A stretch of 35,097 nucleotides of DNA from Actinospica durhamensis (GCF_018139695.1 NZ_JAGSOG010000066.1:1-35097), one strand, 5' to 3'; shown: positions 18,458 through 27,283, numbered from the stretch's first letter. Notes: generated by a model not told the origin, from the sequence alone. Numbers and translations: made by a program.

Positions 18458-21171
18458 CACCGATCGCCTACTCTCAGGGCCGCGGCGAGGCCGCGGCGGC
18501 GGGTGAGTGCGGCGTGGCCGAGGAGGGCGAGGGCCGCGGCGGCCGCGATCGCCGCGCTCGCTTCGGCGAAGGCGCCGAGGTCGATCACCCGCGGCGCGGG
18601 CGCCGGAGTGCCGGTGAACACGGTCAGGTCGAGCGTCGGGCCGATCAGGGCGCTGATCGCGATGGCGCCGAGGCCGCCGCCGAGCAGGCTGACCAGGATC
18701 GGCGGCAGCTGCTCGGTGAGCACGAGCAGGTCCAGCCGGGACCGGCTCAGACCCATGGTGGCCAGGCGGGACAAGCTCGCCGCCCGGGCCGGGCCCTGCA
18801 AGGACAGGCTCACCGCGAGCGCGGCGACGCAGCAGGCGAGCGCGACGGCGATGCCGAGGTCGAAGAGTTCGAACACGCCGCTCTGCATGGGGGCGTCGGT
18901 CAGCGCGTGCAGCATGGTCGCCCGCAGCGTGATCTGCGCGGCCTGGACGTGCTGGAACGCCGCGGTGAGCCGGGCCGAGTCGATGCTGCCGTCGAGCATG
19001 ACGATCGAAGTGGGCGGCGCGGTCTTGAACGCCCACTCGGGGACGATCATGAAGGACTCGTCCGAAGGCAGGGCGGCGGTGGTCTCCACCGTGCCGGCCG
19101 CCTTGAGCTTCAGGTCGCTGCCGAGCAGGTGCATCGCGACGGTCTTCGCACCGATGGACTCCGCCAGCGTCGAGGACAGGACCACGGGCGTGGCGGCGGA
19201 TGCGGAGCTCGCGTGCTCGGGCAGGGCGAGCGGCGTGCCGGTGAAGGCCTGGTAGGCGGCGGGATCTACGACGAGGACGGTGAACTGCCCGCTGTACGCG
19301 TCGATTCCGGCCACCTCGGTGCTGTAGGCGCTCACGCCCCGCGTCACGCCGGGCAGCGCCTCCGCCTTCTTCACCACGTCCGCCGGAATGGTCGTGACCA
19401 GGCCGTCCGTGGTGACCCTGGCGTCGGCTCCGATCGACTGCCACGAGGCGTCGACCTCGGCTTGGGTGATGCTCGCGCGGATCGTCGAGCCCAGCGCGAT
19501 GACGGAGAAGGCCAGGATCAGCGCCGCGCTCGGCAGCAGCGCGGCCGAGGACGAGCGGGCGGCTCGAGCCAGGCCCACGAACGCGACGGCGCCGCGTGCG
19601 AACGCCGCGAGCTTGGCCAGGGCTCTGATGACGACCGGCGCGACGTGCAGCAGCACCAGCGCGATCGGGACCGCGAGCAGCAGCGGAGCCGCGCCGACGA
19701 GGGCGTTGTTCGAAGCCTGGGACGCGTCGTACCGCAGGGCGAACACGGCGCCGACGCAGACGGAGATCACCGCCACGGTGAGGGCGATGCGGCGGGCCTG
19801 GCGGACCCGTCCGGCGCGCCGCTCCTGGTGCCCCACCCCGTGCGCGCGGGGGATGCGGCCGTGGACCCGGACGGCAAGCACGGCCGGGCCGGCCAGGGCC
19901 AGGAGAGCGAGAAACGTGGCCGGCAGCCAGGATTCCGATCCGGCCAGGAGCGTCACGACGACCACGCAGGGCACGGATATCAGACCCGCGCGCCCGGCCT
20001 CAGCCGCGAGCGCCCGCTTGGACGCACCACGGGCCCGCATCATCGCCAGTTCGCCCGCGCGGCGCTCGACGACGAGGCGGATGCACAACAGCAGCAGGAT
20101 CACGCCGAGGACCTCGAGCGACGTCGTCACCAGCGACAGCAGCGTCCCGATCTCGGACTGCTCGTCGACGAAGTCGGTCAGCGCGTCGATAGGCCCGACG
20201 GTGAGGCGCAGCAGCAGGCTCTGCATCTGGCCGGTGCCCTCGATCGGGCCGACCTCGACGCTCTGGAGCTGCACGTTCTGGAGCGTGCTGAGCAGCGACG
20301 GCGCCTGCGCGGCCGTGATCTTGGACATGTCGAGCGAAGTGGCGGTCTGGAAGGACACGTTGGCGTCCGCCTGAGCCACCTCCAGCGCCTTCGCGGCCTG
20401 CGGCGCGACGAACATCATCGCGTTCTCGTAGGTCGCGCCGGGCACCGGGCCGTCGGTGTCCAGGTAGGGCGTGGCCGCGCCGGGATCGTAGGTCCAGTAG
20501 GCACTCGCGGCGTCTTCGGCCTCGAATATGCCGGTGACGGTCAGCGCGACGTCGCCCGCGCTGCCCTCGCCGATCTCGAGCACCGAGCCGACGTGCGCGT
20601 GCACGGCCGCGGCCGTCTCCTGGGAGAGGACGACCTCGAACGTCGCGGGCGTGTCGGCGCCGGCGGCGGTGTAGGCCTGCGGAAGGCGCCCGGAGGTCAG
20701 GTGCAGCGGCGCGAGCGTGTCGCGCCAGACCAGCCAGGTGACGTCGGGCATCCGCGAGCCGGGCACGGGAAGCAGGCCCGCGTCCGCGGACAGGCCGATC
20801 CAGTTGCCCGAGGGCGCGCCGACCGGGACGCCCTGCCCGGCCAGCGACCGGTTGAGCGACTGCTTGATCTGGCCCAGCGTGGTCGGACCGAGCGCCTGGA
20901 GCGGATAGCCGGAGACGGACTGCTCGACCTGGGCGAGATCCTGCTGCGAGGTGATGCTCTGGTCGAGCCGCGGCGAGGTGGTGAGCGTCTGACGCAGGGC
21001 CGAGGTCTCGATCGCGTCGGTGCGCTGCGCGGAGTCGAGCGCGACGAAGGTGCCTGCGCTCGCCACCGCGGCGAGCAGCAGCGCCGGGCCCACGGCGCTT
21101 CCGGCCAGCGCGGACAGGAACGTCGCCAGACCCGCGCGGGCCGCGTGCAGGCGGCCGAGGATGGATGTCAC
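18457..21171 (-). CDS. FtsX/MacB-type ABC permease (second)
   Basis: A 904-aa permease. GTG 21171 starts 2 nt after the stop of the upstream permease and has GGAGGAG upstream. An N-terminal membrane helix (LATFLSALAGSAVGPALLLAAVASA) is followed by a large extracytoplasmic domain (about 40-310), a first FtsX block (IGTLLSLVTTSLEVLGVILLLLCIRLVVERRAGELAMMRARGASKRAL), several helices, a second extracytoplasmic domain and a terminal three-helix block (ELFDLGIAVALACCVAALAVSLSLQ ... LALLGHAALTRRR). MRARGAS is the FtsX loop that contacts the ATPase. These proteins move lipids, peptides or lipoproteins by mechanotransmission. The substrate is unknown. Confidence 0.9.
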   Translation of the reverse strand: MTSILGRLHAARAGLATFLSALAGSAVGPALLLAAVASAGTFVALDSAQRTDAIETSALRQTLTTSPRLDQSITSQQDLAQVEQSVSGYPLQALGPTTLGQIKQSLNRSLAGQGVPVGAPSGNWIGLSADAGLLPVPGSRMPDVTWLVWRDTLAPLHLTSGRLPQAYTAAGADTPATFEVVLSQETAAAVHAHVGSVLEIGEGSAGDVALTVTGIFEAEDAASAYWTYDPGAATPYLDTDGPVPGATYENAMMFVAPQAAKALEVAQADANVSFQTATSLDMSKITAAQAPSLLSTLQNVQLQSVEVGPIEGTGQMQSLLLRLTVGPIDALTDFVDEQSEIGTLLSLVTTSLEVLGVILLLLCIRLVVERRAGELAMMRARGASKRALAAEAGRAGLISVPCVVVVTLLAGSESWLPATFLALLALAGPAVLAVRVHGRIPRAHGVGHQERRAGRVRQARRIALTVAVISVCVGAVFALRYDASQASNNALVGAAPLLLAVPIALVLLHVAPVVIRALAKLAAFARGAVAFVGLARAARSSSAALLPSAALILAFSVIALGSTIRASITQAEVDASWQSIGADARVTTDGLVTTIPADVVKKAEALPGVTRGVSAYSTEVAGIDAYSGQFTVLVVDPAAYQAFTGTPLALPEHASSASAATPVVLSSTLAESIGAKTVAMHLLGSDLKLKAAGTVETTAALPSDESFMIVPEWAFKTAPPTSIVMLDGSIDSARLTAAFQHVQAAQITLRATMLHALTDAPMQSGVFELFDLGIAVALACCVAALAVSLSLQGPARAASLSRLATMGLSRSRLDLLVLTEQLPPILVSLLGGGLGAIAISALIGPTLDLTVFTGTPAPAPRVIDLGAFAEASAAIAAAAALALLGHAALTRRRGLAAALRVGDR

Positions 21172-21173
21172 GG

Positions 21174-24100
21174 CTACAGCTCCTCCATCATCCGCAGCCG
21201 GGCGGCCGGGTCCGGGCGGCGCAGGGCGGCGGGCAGCACGGCCGGGAGCGGCGCGCAGGCGGCGACCACGGCGAGCACGGCCGACCAGCCCCACACGATC
21301 ACGATCTTGGCCGCGGGCACCGGAATCGTCGCGTCCGTGGTCAGCGTCAGCGAGGGCAGCAGCAGGTAGGCGAGCCCGACGCCGAAGCAGAGGCCGAGCA
21401 GCGCCGCCGGAACGTTGACCACGAGCCGTTCCCCGCACTGCAACGCCGCCTGCCGCCGCGCGGAGACACCGAGCGCGGCGAGCACCGCCTCCTGGCCGGT
21501 CCGCTCCCGGCGCGAGGCGGCGACCACGGAGGCGAGGGCGATCACGGCCAGGATGCTGACGGCGATGCCGAGGGCGAGCAGGGCCTGCTGGGCGGGCGCG
21601 GCGAACAGGTCGTCCGTCATGGCGGAGCTCACGTCGCCGAGGTCGGCGACGGTCGTGCCCGCGGGCAGCCCGGTCGGAACGGCGCCGCTGCGGGTGGTCA
21701 GCCACCACTCGTCCACGGTCTCGGGATCGCCGCCGCCGGCGAGGATCTCGTCCTGGAGCCGCGCGAGATCGAGGATGAGGCCGCCGCTCGCGTCCGCGCT
21801 GCCGGGCATCGTCGGGAAGTCCGCGGTCGAGGCGAGGATCCGGGCGCTCACTTCGTTGCCGTCGATGTCGAGCGTCGTCGTGGTGCCGACTTGAAGATGG
21901 TTGGCGCTCAGATACGACGTGGTGGCCGCGGCGGGCAGTACGGCCGTATGACTCAGGGGGCTGAGCGTGAGGACTCCGGAGAGCGGCTGCACGGACTGGC
22001 CCTGGTCGACCTTGGCCAGATCGGGTCCGGTGCCGCCGGATTGGAAGTTCTCGGTCCAGCCTCCGCCCGCACTGCTGGTCAGACCGCCGGCGGCACTGGC
22101 CGAGGTGGGCGTGTGCAGGCCGTGGGACTGGAAGCTCGGTATCAGCGCGTCGAGGCTGGAGCTGTCGGCGTATCCGGACCAGGTGGCGAGGGCGCTGAGG
22201 TTCACGCCGCTCACGGCCGCGGTCTCGGACGCGCTCTCGGCCGCACTGTCCGACGCGCCGATGCTCACGATCGAGAGCCCGACGTTCGCGGCGTCCTGCG
22301 GCAGGTTGTACTGCAGCCTGATCCCGACCAGCCGCAGCGGATAGGCGAGCCCTGACTTCGTCGGCACGGGATAGGCGAGCGTCGCGCTGCCCCCGCTGCC
22401 CCCGCTGCCCGAAGTGATGGTCCGGGCCGGAAGCTGCGTGGTCACGCCGTGCGCGTCCTGAACCGAGACGACGACGGACGTGCCGCCGAGTTCGCCGTGC
22501 AGCCGCAGCACCAGCGTCACGAGCGCGGGCCGGCCCGGAAGCGTGATCGCGGGAACATTCGAGCCGGCGAGTTCCGACCAGACCCTGGCCGAGGAGTCCG
22601 AGAACGTGCCGTCCGGCGCGTGCAGTGTCCTCGACGCGGCGGCGCTGTCGAGCGCGAGGTAGGTGGCATTGCCGTCGCCGCCCGACCGCATGGCCGCGGT
22701 GGCGCTCTGCACGCCGGGAAGGCTCGCCACGCCCGGGTCACCCTCGTTGCGCGGATCCGCGTTCTGCACGGTCACATGGACGTCGGCGCCCACCTCGTAA
22801 GCACTCTGATCGGCCACGGAAGTGCGCCAGGTCTCGTGCTGGGCGAAGCTGAAGGTGCCCAGTGCCACGGCCAGCACCAGCAGCGACGCGGGCCCGGCCT
22901 GGCGCCGCGGCGTGCGTCCGACCTGCCAGGCGACCTGCGCGAAGGAGAAGCTGCGGCCGTAGTCCGAGAGCCGGTCGGCGAGCGCTCCGACCAGGCCGAT
23001 CAGCCGCGGCCCGAGCATCGCGGCCGCGCACAGGCCGAGCGCCGGGCACAGCGCGCCGAGCGGATTGACCTGCGCGCCGCCGTCGGAACCGGTGCTGATC
23101 AGGGGAAGCGAGCGCAGCTGCCAGTAGGCGACGCCGAACAGGATGAGGAAGACGACGTCGATCTGGGCACGGGCGAAGGAGACCAGGCGTGCCTGCCGCG
23201 TGCTGCGCAGCCGCAGTTCACGGGTGGCCCGTCGACGGCCGCCGGAGAAGAACAGGGCCGGGATGCAGAACGCCGCGAAGATCGCCGCGGCCTCCCAGGC
23301 CCGGGTGGCGGGCGCCGAGCCGCCGAGGGCGGATCCGGCCGCAGCGCCCGTGTGCCTGCTGAGACTGTGCCCGCTCAGACTGCGTCCGGCGACCAGCCCC
23401 AGCGGTCCGGCGATGACCAGGGCCATCGCGCTCAGCACCACCGCCTCGGCGAGGTCGGCCAGGACGAACTGTCTGGTGGAGCGGCCGCGCTGGACGAACA
23501 GGGCGCGTTCGGCCTCGCGGCGTGCGACCAGCGGCCGGGAGCAGACCGTGAGCGCCGTGACGGCGAGCAGCGCGAGTTCGAGCATGGAGACCAGGAGCGT
23601 GGAGCCGGCCGCGGCCTGGGACGCGGCGATCGTGGCGAGCAGGTCGGGCAGCGTGGAGCGGGTCTGCACGCCTGGCAGCATCGGGTCCTGCGACACGACC
23701 GAGAGGAACCCGCTGACCTCGTCGGACGCCGTGGACGGGTCGGCCGCGGCCAGCGCGGCGGCCGGGATGTCCAGCTGGATCACCGTGTTCGCGGCGGTCA
23801 GTGCGCCGCCGGTGAACGCGGCCGAACTCACCGCGAGCGGACCGTACGTGAACGCCGCGCCGTACTCGACGGAGGTCGCGGTGCCCACCGGGCTCAGCTG
23901 CCAGTACCGGTCCGCGGTCGAGTCGGGTTGGTAGAGCCCGACGACGGTGAACGTCGTGCTCTGGCTGCTGGACGAGGCGTACGCGCTCACCCCGAGCCGC
24001 AGCTGCCCGCCGACGCCGAGCTTGAGCTTCGTGGCCAGCGCGACCGGGAGCGCCATGGGGACGGCGCCGTCGGTTTCGCCGGCCTGCGGCCAGGACCCGG

Positions 24101-24506
24101 CGGTCAGCGCGGCGTGGGCGGAGAGGTCCTCGGTGGCGGTGGCCACCATGAAGCTCTCGACGACGCCGGTGGAGGTGGGCACCGCGGTGTAGAGCAGCGG
24201 CTTGGACCACAGGCCCGCCTCGGTCTCGACCGACAGGCCGCCGAGGTTCTGCCGCGCGTCGGCGCGCACCGCCGCGTATGCGCTCTGATACGCCGAGGCC
24301 GAGGTGGTGGCCGCGGTGACGGTGAACGAGGTGTCCGCGTTCGCCAGCCGGGCGGCCGAGGCGTGGCGCAGGGCCTGGGCGTCGAAGGTGGCGAACGCGG
24401 CGACGAGCGTGGCCGTGGCCGCGGTGATCGCGAGGACGAGGGCGAACACCGGCCAGTGCGCTCCGGTGCGCGCCAGCGGAAAGGGCCGAGGCCAATGCGG
24501 TTGCAC
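21174..24506 (-). CDS. FtsX/MacB-type ABC permease (first gene of the export operon)
   Basis: A 1110-aa permease. GTG 24506 is preceded by GGGGAA at 6 nt. A first membrane helix (PVFALVLAITAATATLVAAFATF) is followed by a ~250-residue extracytoplasmic domain, an FtsX block with QRGRSTRQFVLADLAEAV, four to five helices, a second very large extracytoplasmic domain (about 530-970) and the terminal FtsX block (ALLALGIAVSILAVIALASVVAAS ... LAALGVSARRQ) ending RLRMMEEL. Its two FtsX blocks match the second permease, so both probably arose by duplication. It begins a four-gene operon transcribed leftward behind LacI-type operators. Confidence 0.9.
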   Translation of the reverse strand: MQPHWPRPFPLARTGAHWPVFALVLAITAATATLVAAFATFDAQALRHASAARLANADTSFTVTAATTSASAYQSAYAAVRADARQNLGGLSVETEAGLWSKPLLYTAVPTSTGVVESFMVATATEDLSAHAALTAGSWPQAGETDGAVPMALPVALATKLKLGVGGQLRLGVSAYASSSSQSTTFTVVGLYQPDSTADRYWQLSPVGTATSVEYGAAFTYGPLAVSSAAFTGGALTAANTVIQLDIPAAALAAADPSTASDEVSGFLSVVSQDPMLPGVQTRSTLPDLLATIAASQAAAGSTLLVSMLELALLAVTALTVCSRPLVARREAERALFVQRGRSTRQFVLADLAEAVVLSAMALVIAGPLGLVAGRSLSGHSLSRHTGAAAGSALGGSAPATRAWEAAAIFAAFCIPALFFSGGRRRATRELRLRSTRQARLVSFARAQIDVVFLILFGVAYWQLRSLPLISTGSDGGAQVNPLGALCPALGLCAAAMLGPRLIGLVGALADRLSDYGRSFSFAQVAWQVGRTPRRQAGPASLLVLAVALGTFSFAQHETWRTSVADQSAYEVGADVHVTVQNADPRNEGDPGVASLPGVQSATAAMRSGGDGNATYLALDSAAASRTLHAPDGTFSDSSARVWSELAGSNVPAITLPGRPALVTLVLRLHGELGGTSVVVSVQDAHGVTTQLPARTITSGSGGSGGSATLAYPVPTKSGLAYPLRLVGIRLQYNLPQDAANVGLSIVSIGASDSAAESASETAAVSGVNLSALATWSGYADSSSLDALIPSFQSHGLHTPTSASAAGGLTSSAGGGWTENFQSGGTGPDLAKVDQGQSVQPLSGVLTLSPLSHTAVLPAAATTSYLSANHLQVGTTTTLDIDGNEVSARILASTADFPTMPGSADASGGLILDLARLQDEILAGGGDPETVDEWWLTTRSGAVPTGLPAGTTVADLGDVSSAMTDDLFAAPAQQALLALGIAVSILAVIALASVVAASRRERTGQEAVLAALGVSARRQAALQCGERLVVNVPAALLGLCFGVGLAYLLLPSLTLTTDATIPVPAAKIVIVWGWSAVLAVVAACAPLPAVLPAALRRPDPAARLRMMEEL

Positions 24507-24532
24507 GAGCCGTTCCCCGTTACCTCGGCTCG

Positions 24533-24548
24533 GTGAAGCGCTTCGACA
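24533..24548. promoter_or_regulatory. AAGCGCTT operator copy 1
   Basis: GAAGCGCTTCGACA (24535-24548) contains the palindrome GAAGCGCTTC and lies 27 nt upstream of the permease start. The same 14 bp recurs exactly at 24646-24659. The core fits the AANCGNTT centre typical of LacI/CcpA-family operators. Confidence 0.55.
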
Positions 24549-24642
24549 TATTCGGCCTCCGTTGGCCCACAGTCCGCCGTCATCCCGTCAGAAATCTTCG
24601 CCGAATGCTAGACCACGCACGTAGATTCTGTATAGAGTGCGC

Positions 24643-24658
24643 GTCGAAGCGCTTCGAC
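24643..24658. promoter_or_regulatory. 16-bp perfect palindrome, LacI-type operator copy 2
   Basis: GTCGAAGCGCTTCGAC is fully self-complementary. It sits beside the TATAGAGT stretch, where the leftward promoter is expected. No LacI-family gene is in the window. Confidence 0.65.
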
Positions 24659-24801
24659 AACGCGGTCGAAGAGGAGGTCGGCCGTCCACCGAGCGCAACG
24701 ATCCCGTCAACATCGGGCCACGGCTCGTTCGAACCGGCCCACGCGAGGCGCCGACGGGGTTGAGTGCCATCGATACCGACAACCGTGCGTCGGGGCGGGC
24801 C

Positions 24802-24811
24802 AAGCGCTTCG
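24802..24811. promoter_or_regulatory. AAGCGCTT core copy 3
   Basis: AAGCGCTTCG lies 30 nt upstream of the methyltransferase ATG and shares the core of the other two copies but only part of the flanks. Confidence 0.35.
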
Positions 24812-24840
24812 GCGAACTCCTCGGATAGGACGGCTCCGCG

Positions 24841-25497
24841 ATGCTCATTTCCTCCATCCCGTTCGCCCCCGCCGGGCTCGAGCTCGTGATCAAACAGATG
24901 TTCAACCACGTCATGCAGGCGGAGGCCGGCATCTACGAGGGCGGGGCCAGCCTGGCCCAGATCTCGCACCTGCGGGATGTGGCCCGGCGCTCGGGCTCCA
25001 CCTGGATCGCCGAAGTCGGATTCAACGTGGGCTACTCCACGCTCGCGTTCCTGGAGAGCTCCGCGGAGGCGAAGGTGGTCTCCTTCGAACTCGACCTGCG
25101 TCCGTGCGTGCGACTGGCCAAGGAGTTCATCGACGAGCGCTACCCCGGCCGGCACGAGCTGGTGGTCGGCGACTCGCAGGTGACAGTGCCCGGATTCGCC
25201 GACGCCGGACGGGCCGGAGTCCAGGGCTTCGACCTGATCTTCATCGACGGCAGCCACATGTACGACGTGGTCTCCAACGACCTGCGCAACTGCCGGCGGA
25301 TCGGCGCGCACCGGGCCACCGTCGTGCTCGACGACCTGACACCCTGGTACCTCTGGGGCGCCGGGCCCACCCGCGCGTGGCACGAGGCGGTCGAGTCCGG
25401 CCTGGTCGAGTCACTCGAGTACGTGGTGGACGGCCGGATCGTCGACCACATCGAGGGACCGGCCGACCGCGCCTGGGCCGTGGGCCGCTTCCGCTGA
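24841..25497 (+). CDS. Class I SAM-dependent methyltransferase
   Basis: A 218-aa protein. Motif I is AEVGFNVGYST (57-67), the acidic residue after strand 2 is in FELD (82-85), and DLIFIDGSHMYD (131-142) with VVLDDL (161-166) match the Methyltransf_24/O-methyltransferase type, in which these acids bind metal or SAM. An in-frame TAG lies just upstream, so ATG 24841 is the first possible start, with AGGACGG before it. Substrate unknown; it may be controlled with the divergent export operon. Confidence 0.9.
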   Translation: MLISSIPFAPAGLELVIKQMFNHVMQAEAGIYEGGASLAQISHLRDVARRSGSTWIAEVGFNVGYSTLAFLESSAEAKVVSFELDLRPCVRLAKEFIDERYPGRHELVVGDSQVTVPGFADAGRAGVQGFDLIFIDGSHMYDVVSNDLRNCRRIGAHRATVVLDDLTPWYLWGAGPTRAWHEAVESGLVESLEYVVDGRIVDHIEGPADRAWAVGRFR

Positions 25498-25522
25498 CGG
25501 CCGCGCCCGCGCCCGCCCGGGC

Positions 25523-26218
25523 TCAGGACCGCTGTGATTCGGGGCGCCACGCGTCGATCCGGGCCGCGATCGGCTCCGTCACCGGGTAGGGCCGCTCCGC
25601 CGGAAGCAGCGCCGCGGCGGCGGCCTCGCCCTCGTCCCGGAGCGTCCGGTGCACCTCGCGGGCCGTCTCCGAGACGTCGGTGATCTCCAGGATCCAGTTC
25701 TCGCAGTAGCGCCGGACCGCGTCCCCGCTCAGCCCGATCTGGATCGAGCGATGCGGCAACGGCCGCGCCCGCAGGTCGCGTTCCGGGTCCCACTGGATCC
25801 GCACCGGCGCGGACAGGGTCTCGCGCCAGGCCTGCCGGTCGGCGTGCAGATCCCGGTCGAAGTGGGCGAAGGTGCTGTGCGCGAGCGCCCACTCGAAGCC
25901 GGGCCGCGAGATCCGCAGCGCCAGCACGTGCTCCTGGCCGGGCTTCTCGGCCCAGCCGCAGCGGTACATCATCCACAGGAACGACGGCTTGATCCAGGTC
26001 ATCCGCTCCCGCTTGAACGTCCCGGTGAACCGGCCGTGGCGGACGGCGGGCACCGCGATCTGCGGCCCGTAGGCCTGGTAGACCGTGATCGAGTCCTCGT
26101 CGTACACGGCCCTGATCTGCCTGCGCGGCAGGGCCGCCGTGGTCGTGGTGTTGGTCGTGGTGTTGGTCGTGGCGTCGGTCGTGATGGCGGTCGTCGTCGT
26201 GGTCGTCGAGTCCTGCAT
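25523..26218 (-). CDS. DUF4291-family protein with a Thr-rich N-terminal repeat
   Basis: A 231-aa protein. Residues ~30-215 match DUF4291 in its hallmark segments: RQIRAVYDEDSITVYQAYGPQIA, RMTWIKPSFLWMMYRCGWA, QEHVLALRISRPGFEW and SIQIGLSGDAVRRYCENWILEITDV. The family's biochemical role is not established to my knowledge. Residues 3-27 are an extra stretch almost entirely Thr, coded by a 12-bp repeat. GGAGGA lies 5 nt before ATG 26218. It follows the macrodomain gene on the same strand with a 41-nt gap, so the two are probably co-transcribed. The first Arg and Tyr residues could fit an ADP-ribosyltransferase-like site, which is a guess. Confidence 0.9.
   Translation of the reverse strand: MQDSTTTTTTAITTDATTNTTTNTTTTAALPRRQIRAVYDEDSITVYQAYGPQIAVPAVRHGRFTGTFKRERMTWIKPSFLWMMYRCGWAEKPGQEHVLALRISRPGFEWALAHSTFAHFDRDLHADRQAWRETLSAPVRIQWDPERDLRARPLPHRSIQIGLSGDAVRRYCENWILEITDVSETAREVHRTLRDEGEAAAAALLPAERPYPVTEPIAARIDAWRPESQRS
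26139..26210 (-). repeat. 12-bp tandem repeat coding the Thr-rich N-terminus of the DUF4291 protein
   Basis: Six 12-bp units run from 26139 to 26210. The first three (TGGTCGTGGTG core) are nearly identical and the later ones diverge. Each unit codes four residues, mostly Thr, so unit loss or gain keeps the reading frame. Confidence 0.75.
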
Positions 26219-26259
26219 TGCTTCCTCCCCCTGGCCTGGTTCTCGAGCGGCGATCCCGC

Positions 26260-26778
26260 TCAGCTCGGCGCGCAGTCCTGGAACGCGGCGAGCGCGCTCG
26301 CGTCGTAGAGCACGAACAGGACCTCGCGCACCTCGGTCTCGGTGGCGGACACGGTGGCCAGCGCGATCCTGGCGGCGTCGGCCATCGGCCAGCCGAAGAT
26401 GCCGGTCGAGATCGCCGGGAACGCCACCGTCCGCGCGCCGAGCTCGTCCGCGACCCGCAGGGCATTGCGATGGCAGTCGGCGAGCAGCTCCGAGCGGTCC
26501 TCGGTGCGCGAGTAGACCGGCCCCACGGTGTGGATGACCCAGCGCGCGGGCAGCCGTCCGGCTCCGGTGGCCACCGCCTGCCCGGTCCGCAGGCCGCCGC
26601 CGTAGTGCCCGGCGCGCAGCCTCCGGCACTGCGCCAGGATCTCCGGCCCGCCCGCGCGGTGGATGGCGCCGTCCACCCCGCCCCCGCCGAGCAGCGAGGA
26701 GTTCGCCGCGTTCACGATCGCGTCCGCGCTCGTACGGGTCAGGTCCCCCTGGATCAGCGTGATCGACGCTCGTGCCAT
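26260..26778 (-). CDS. Macrodomain protein, probable ADP-ribosyl hydrolase (MacroD/YmdB type)
   Basis: A 172-aa protein of usual single-macrodomain length. ITLIQGDLT (6-14) starts the fold, NAANSSLLGGGGVDGAIHRAGG (23-44) is the ADP-ribose distal loop typical of MacroD hydrolases, GHYGGGLRTGQAV and VIHTVGP follow, and AFPAISTGIFGWP (119-131) is the phosphate-binding loop. MacroD-type enzymes remove ADP-ribose from acidic residues or O-acetyl-ADP-ribose. No strong ribosome binding site precedes ATG 26778. Co-transcription with the DUF4291 gene suggests a functional link. Confidence 0.94.
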   Translation of the reverse strand: MARASITLIQGDLTRTSADAIVNAANSSLLGGGGVDGAIHRAGGPEILAQCRRLRAGHYGGGLRTGQAVATGAGRLPARWVIHTVGPVYSRTEDRSELLADCHRNALRVADELGARTVAFPAISTGIFGWPMADAARIALATVSATETEVREVLFVLYDASALAAFQDCAPS

Positions 26779-26820
26779 GGCAGAAGGCTACGTCGCCCGC
26801 CCCGCGCCGTCCTGCGGATA

Positions 26821-26849
26821 TTCGGCGCGAGCCCGAGGCGTGGCATGAT
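26821..26849 (+). promoter_or_regulatory. Candidate promoter for leaderless dtd mRNA
   Basis: CATGAT (26844-26849) lies 8 nt before the GTG start of dtd, where a -10 hexamer of a leaderless transcript would be, with a weak TTCGGC (26821-26826) 17 nt upstream. No Shine-Dalgarno precedes that GTG. Confidence 0.35.
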
Positions 26850-26857
26850 CGGTGCCC

Positions 26858-27283
26858 GTGAGAGCAGTGGTACAGCGCGTCACCTCGGCCAGCGTGCAGG
26901 TCGGGGGCGAGACCGTGGGCGCGATCGAGAAGCCCGGCCTGTGCGTCCTGGTCGGCGTCACGCACGAGGACACCCGGGCGAGCGCGGTCCGGCTCGCCGA
27001 GAAGCTGTGGACGCTGCGGATCCTGCCGCAGGAGCGTTCCTGCGCCGACCTCGACGCGCCGCTGCTGCTCGTCTCCCAGTTCACCCTCTACGGCGACGCG
27101 CGCAAGGGCCGCCGTCCGTCCTGGACCGCCGCCGCGCCGGGCCCCGTCGCCGAGCCGCTCTTCGACGCGGTGGTCACCGCGCTGCGCGAGCTCGGCGCGA
27201 CCGTGGCCACGGGCGTGTTCGGCGCGGACATGAAGGTGGCGCTGACCAACGACGGACCGTTCACCGTCCTGCTCGAGCTGTAG
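26858..27283 (+). CDS. dtd: D-aminoacyl-tRNA deacylase
   Basis: A 141-aa protein matching Dtd, which hydrolyses D-amino acids (and Gly mischarged on tRNA-Ala) from tRNA. It begins [13 protein letters not shown], has the active-site [15 protein letters not shown] (73-87, catalytic Thr76 region) and the Gly-cisPro motif NDGPFT (131-136), both in the expected places. GTG 26858 gives the conserved start; a GTG two codons earlier is possible. The homodimer works in the cytosol as translation quality control. It is divergent from the macrodomain gene. Confidence 0.96.
   Translation: MRAVVQRVTSASVQVGGETVGAIEKPGLCVLVGVTHEDTRASAVRLAEKLWTLRILPQERSCADLDAPLLLVSQFTLYGDARKGRRPSWTAAAPGPVAEPLFDAVVTALRELGATVATGVFGADMKVALTNDGPFTVLLEL

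Larger units (their letters stand above)
24507..24840. other. Divergent control region between the export operon and the methyltransferase
   Basis: This 334-bp gap holds no convincing gene; short frames lack coding bias. It contains three AAGCGCTT cores (see separate entries) and an AT-rich stretch around 24620-24640 (TATAGAGT) that could serve as a -10 region on either strand. Confidence 0.6.

Noticed and set aside
18514..21369. 951-codon forward frame opposite the second permease
   Set aside because: Antisense shadow with Arg/Gly/Glu-rich composition and no recognisable domain.
26139..26210. Possible CRISPR or minisatellite
   Set aside because: The 12-bp units have no spacers and remain in frame within a coding region, so it is a coding repeat only.
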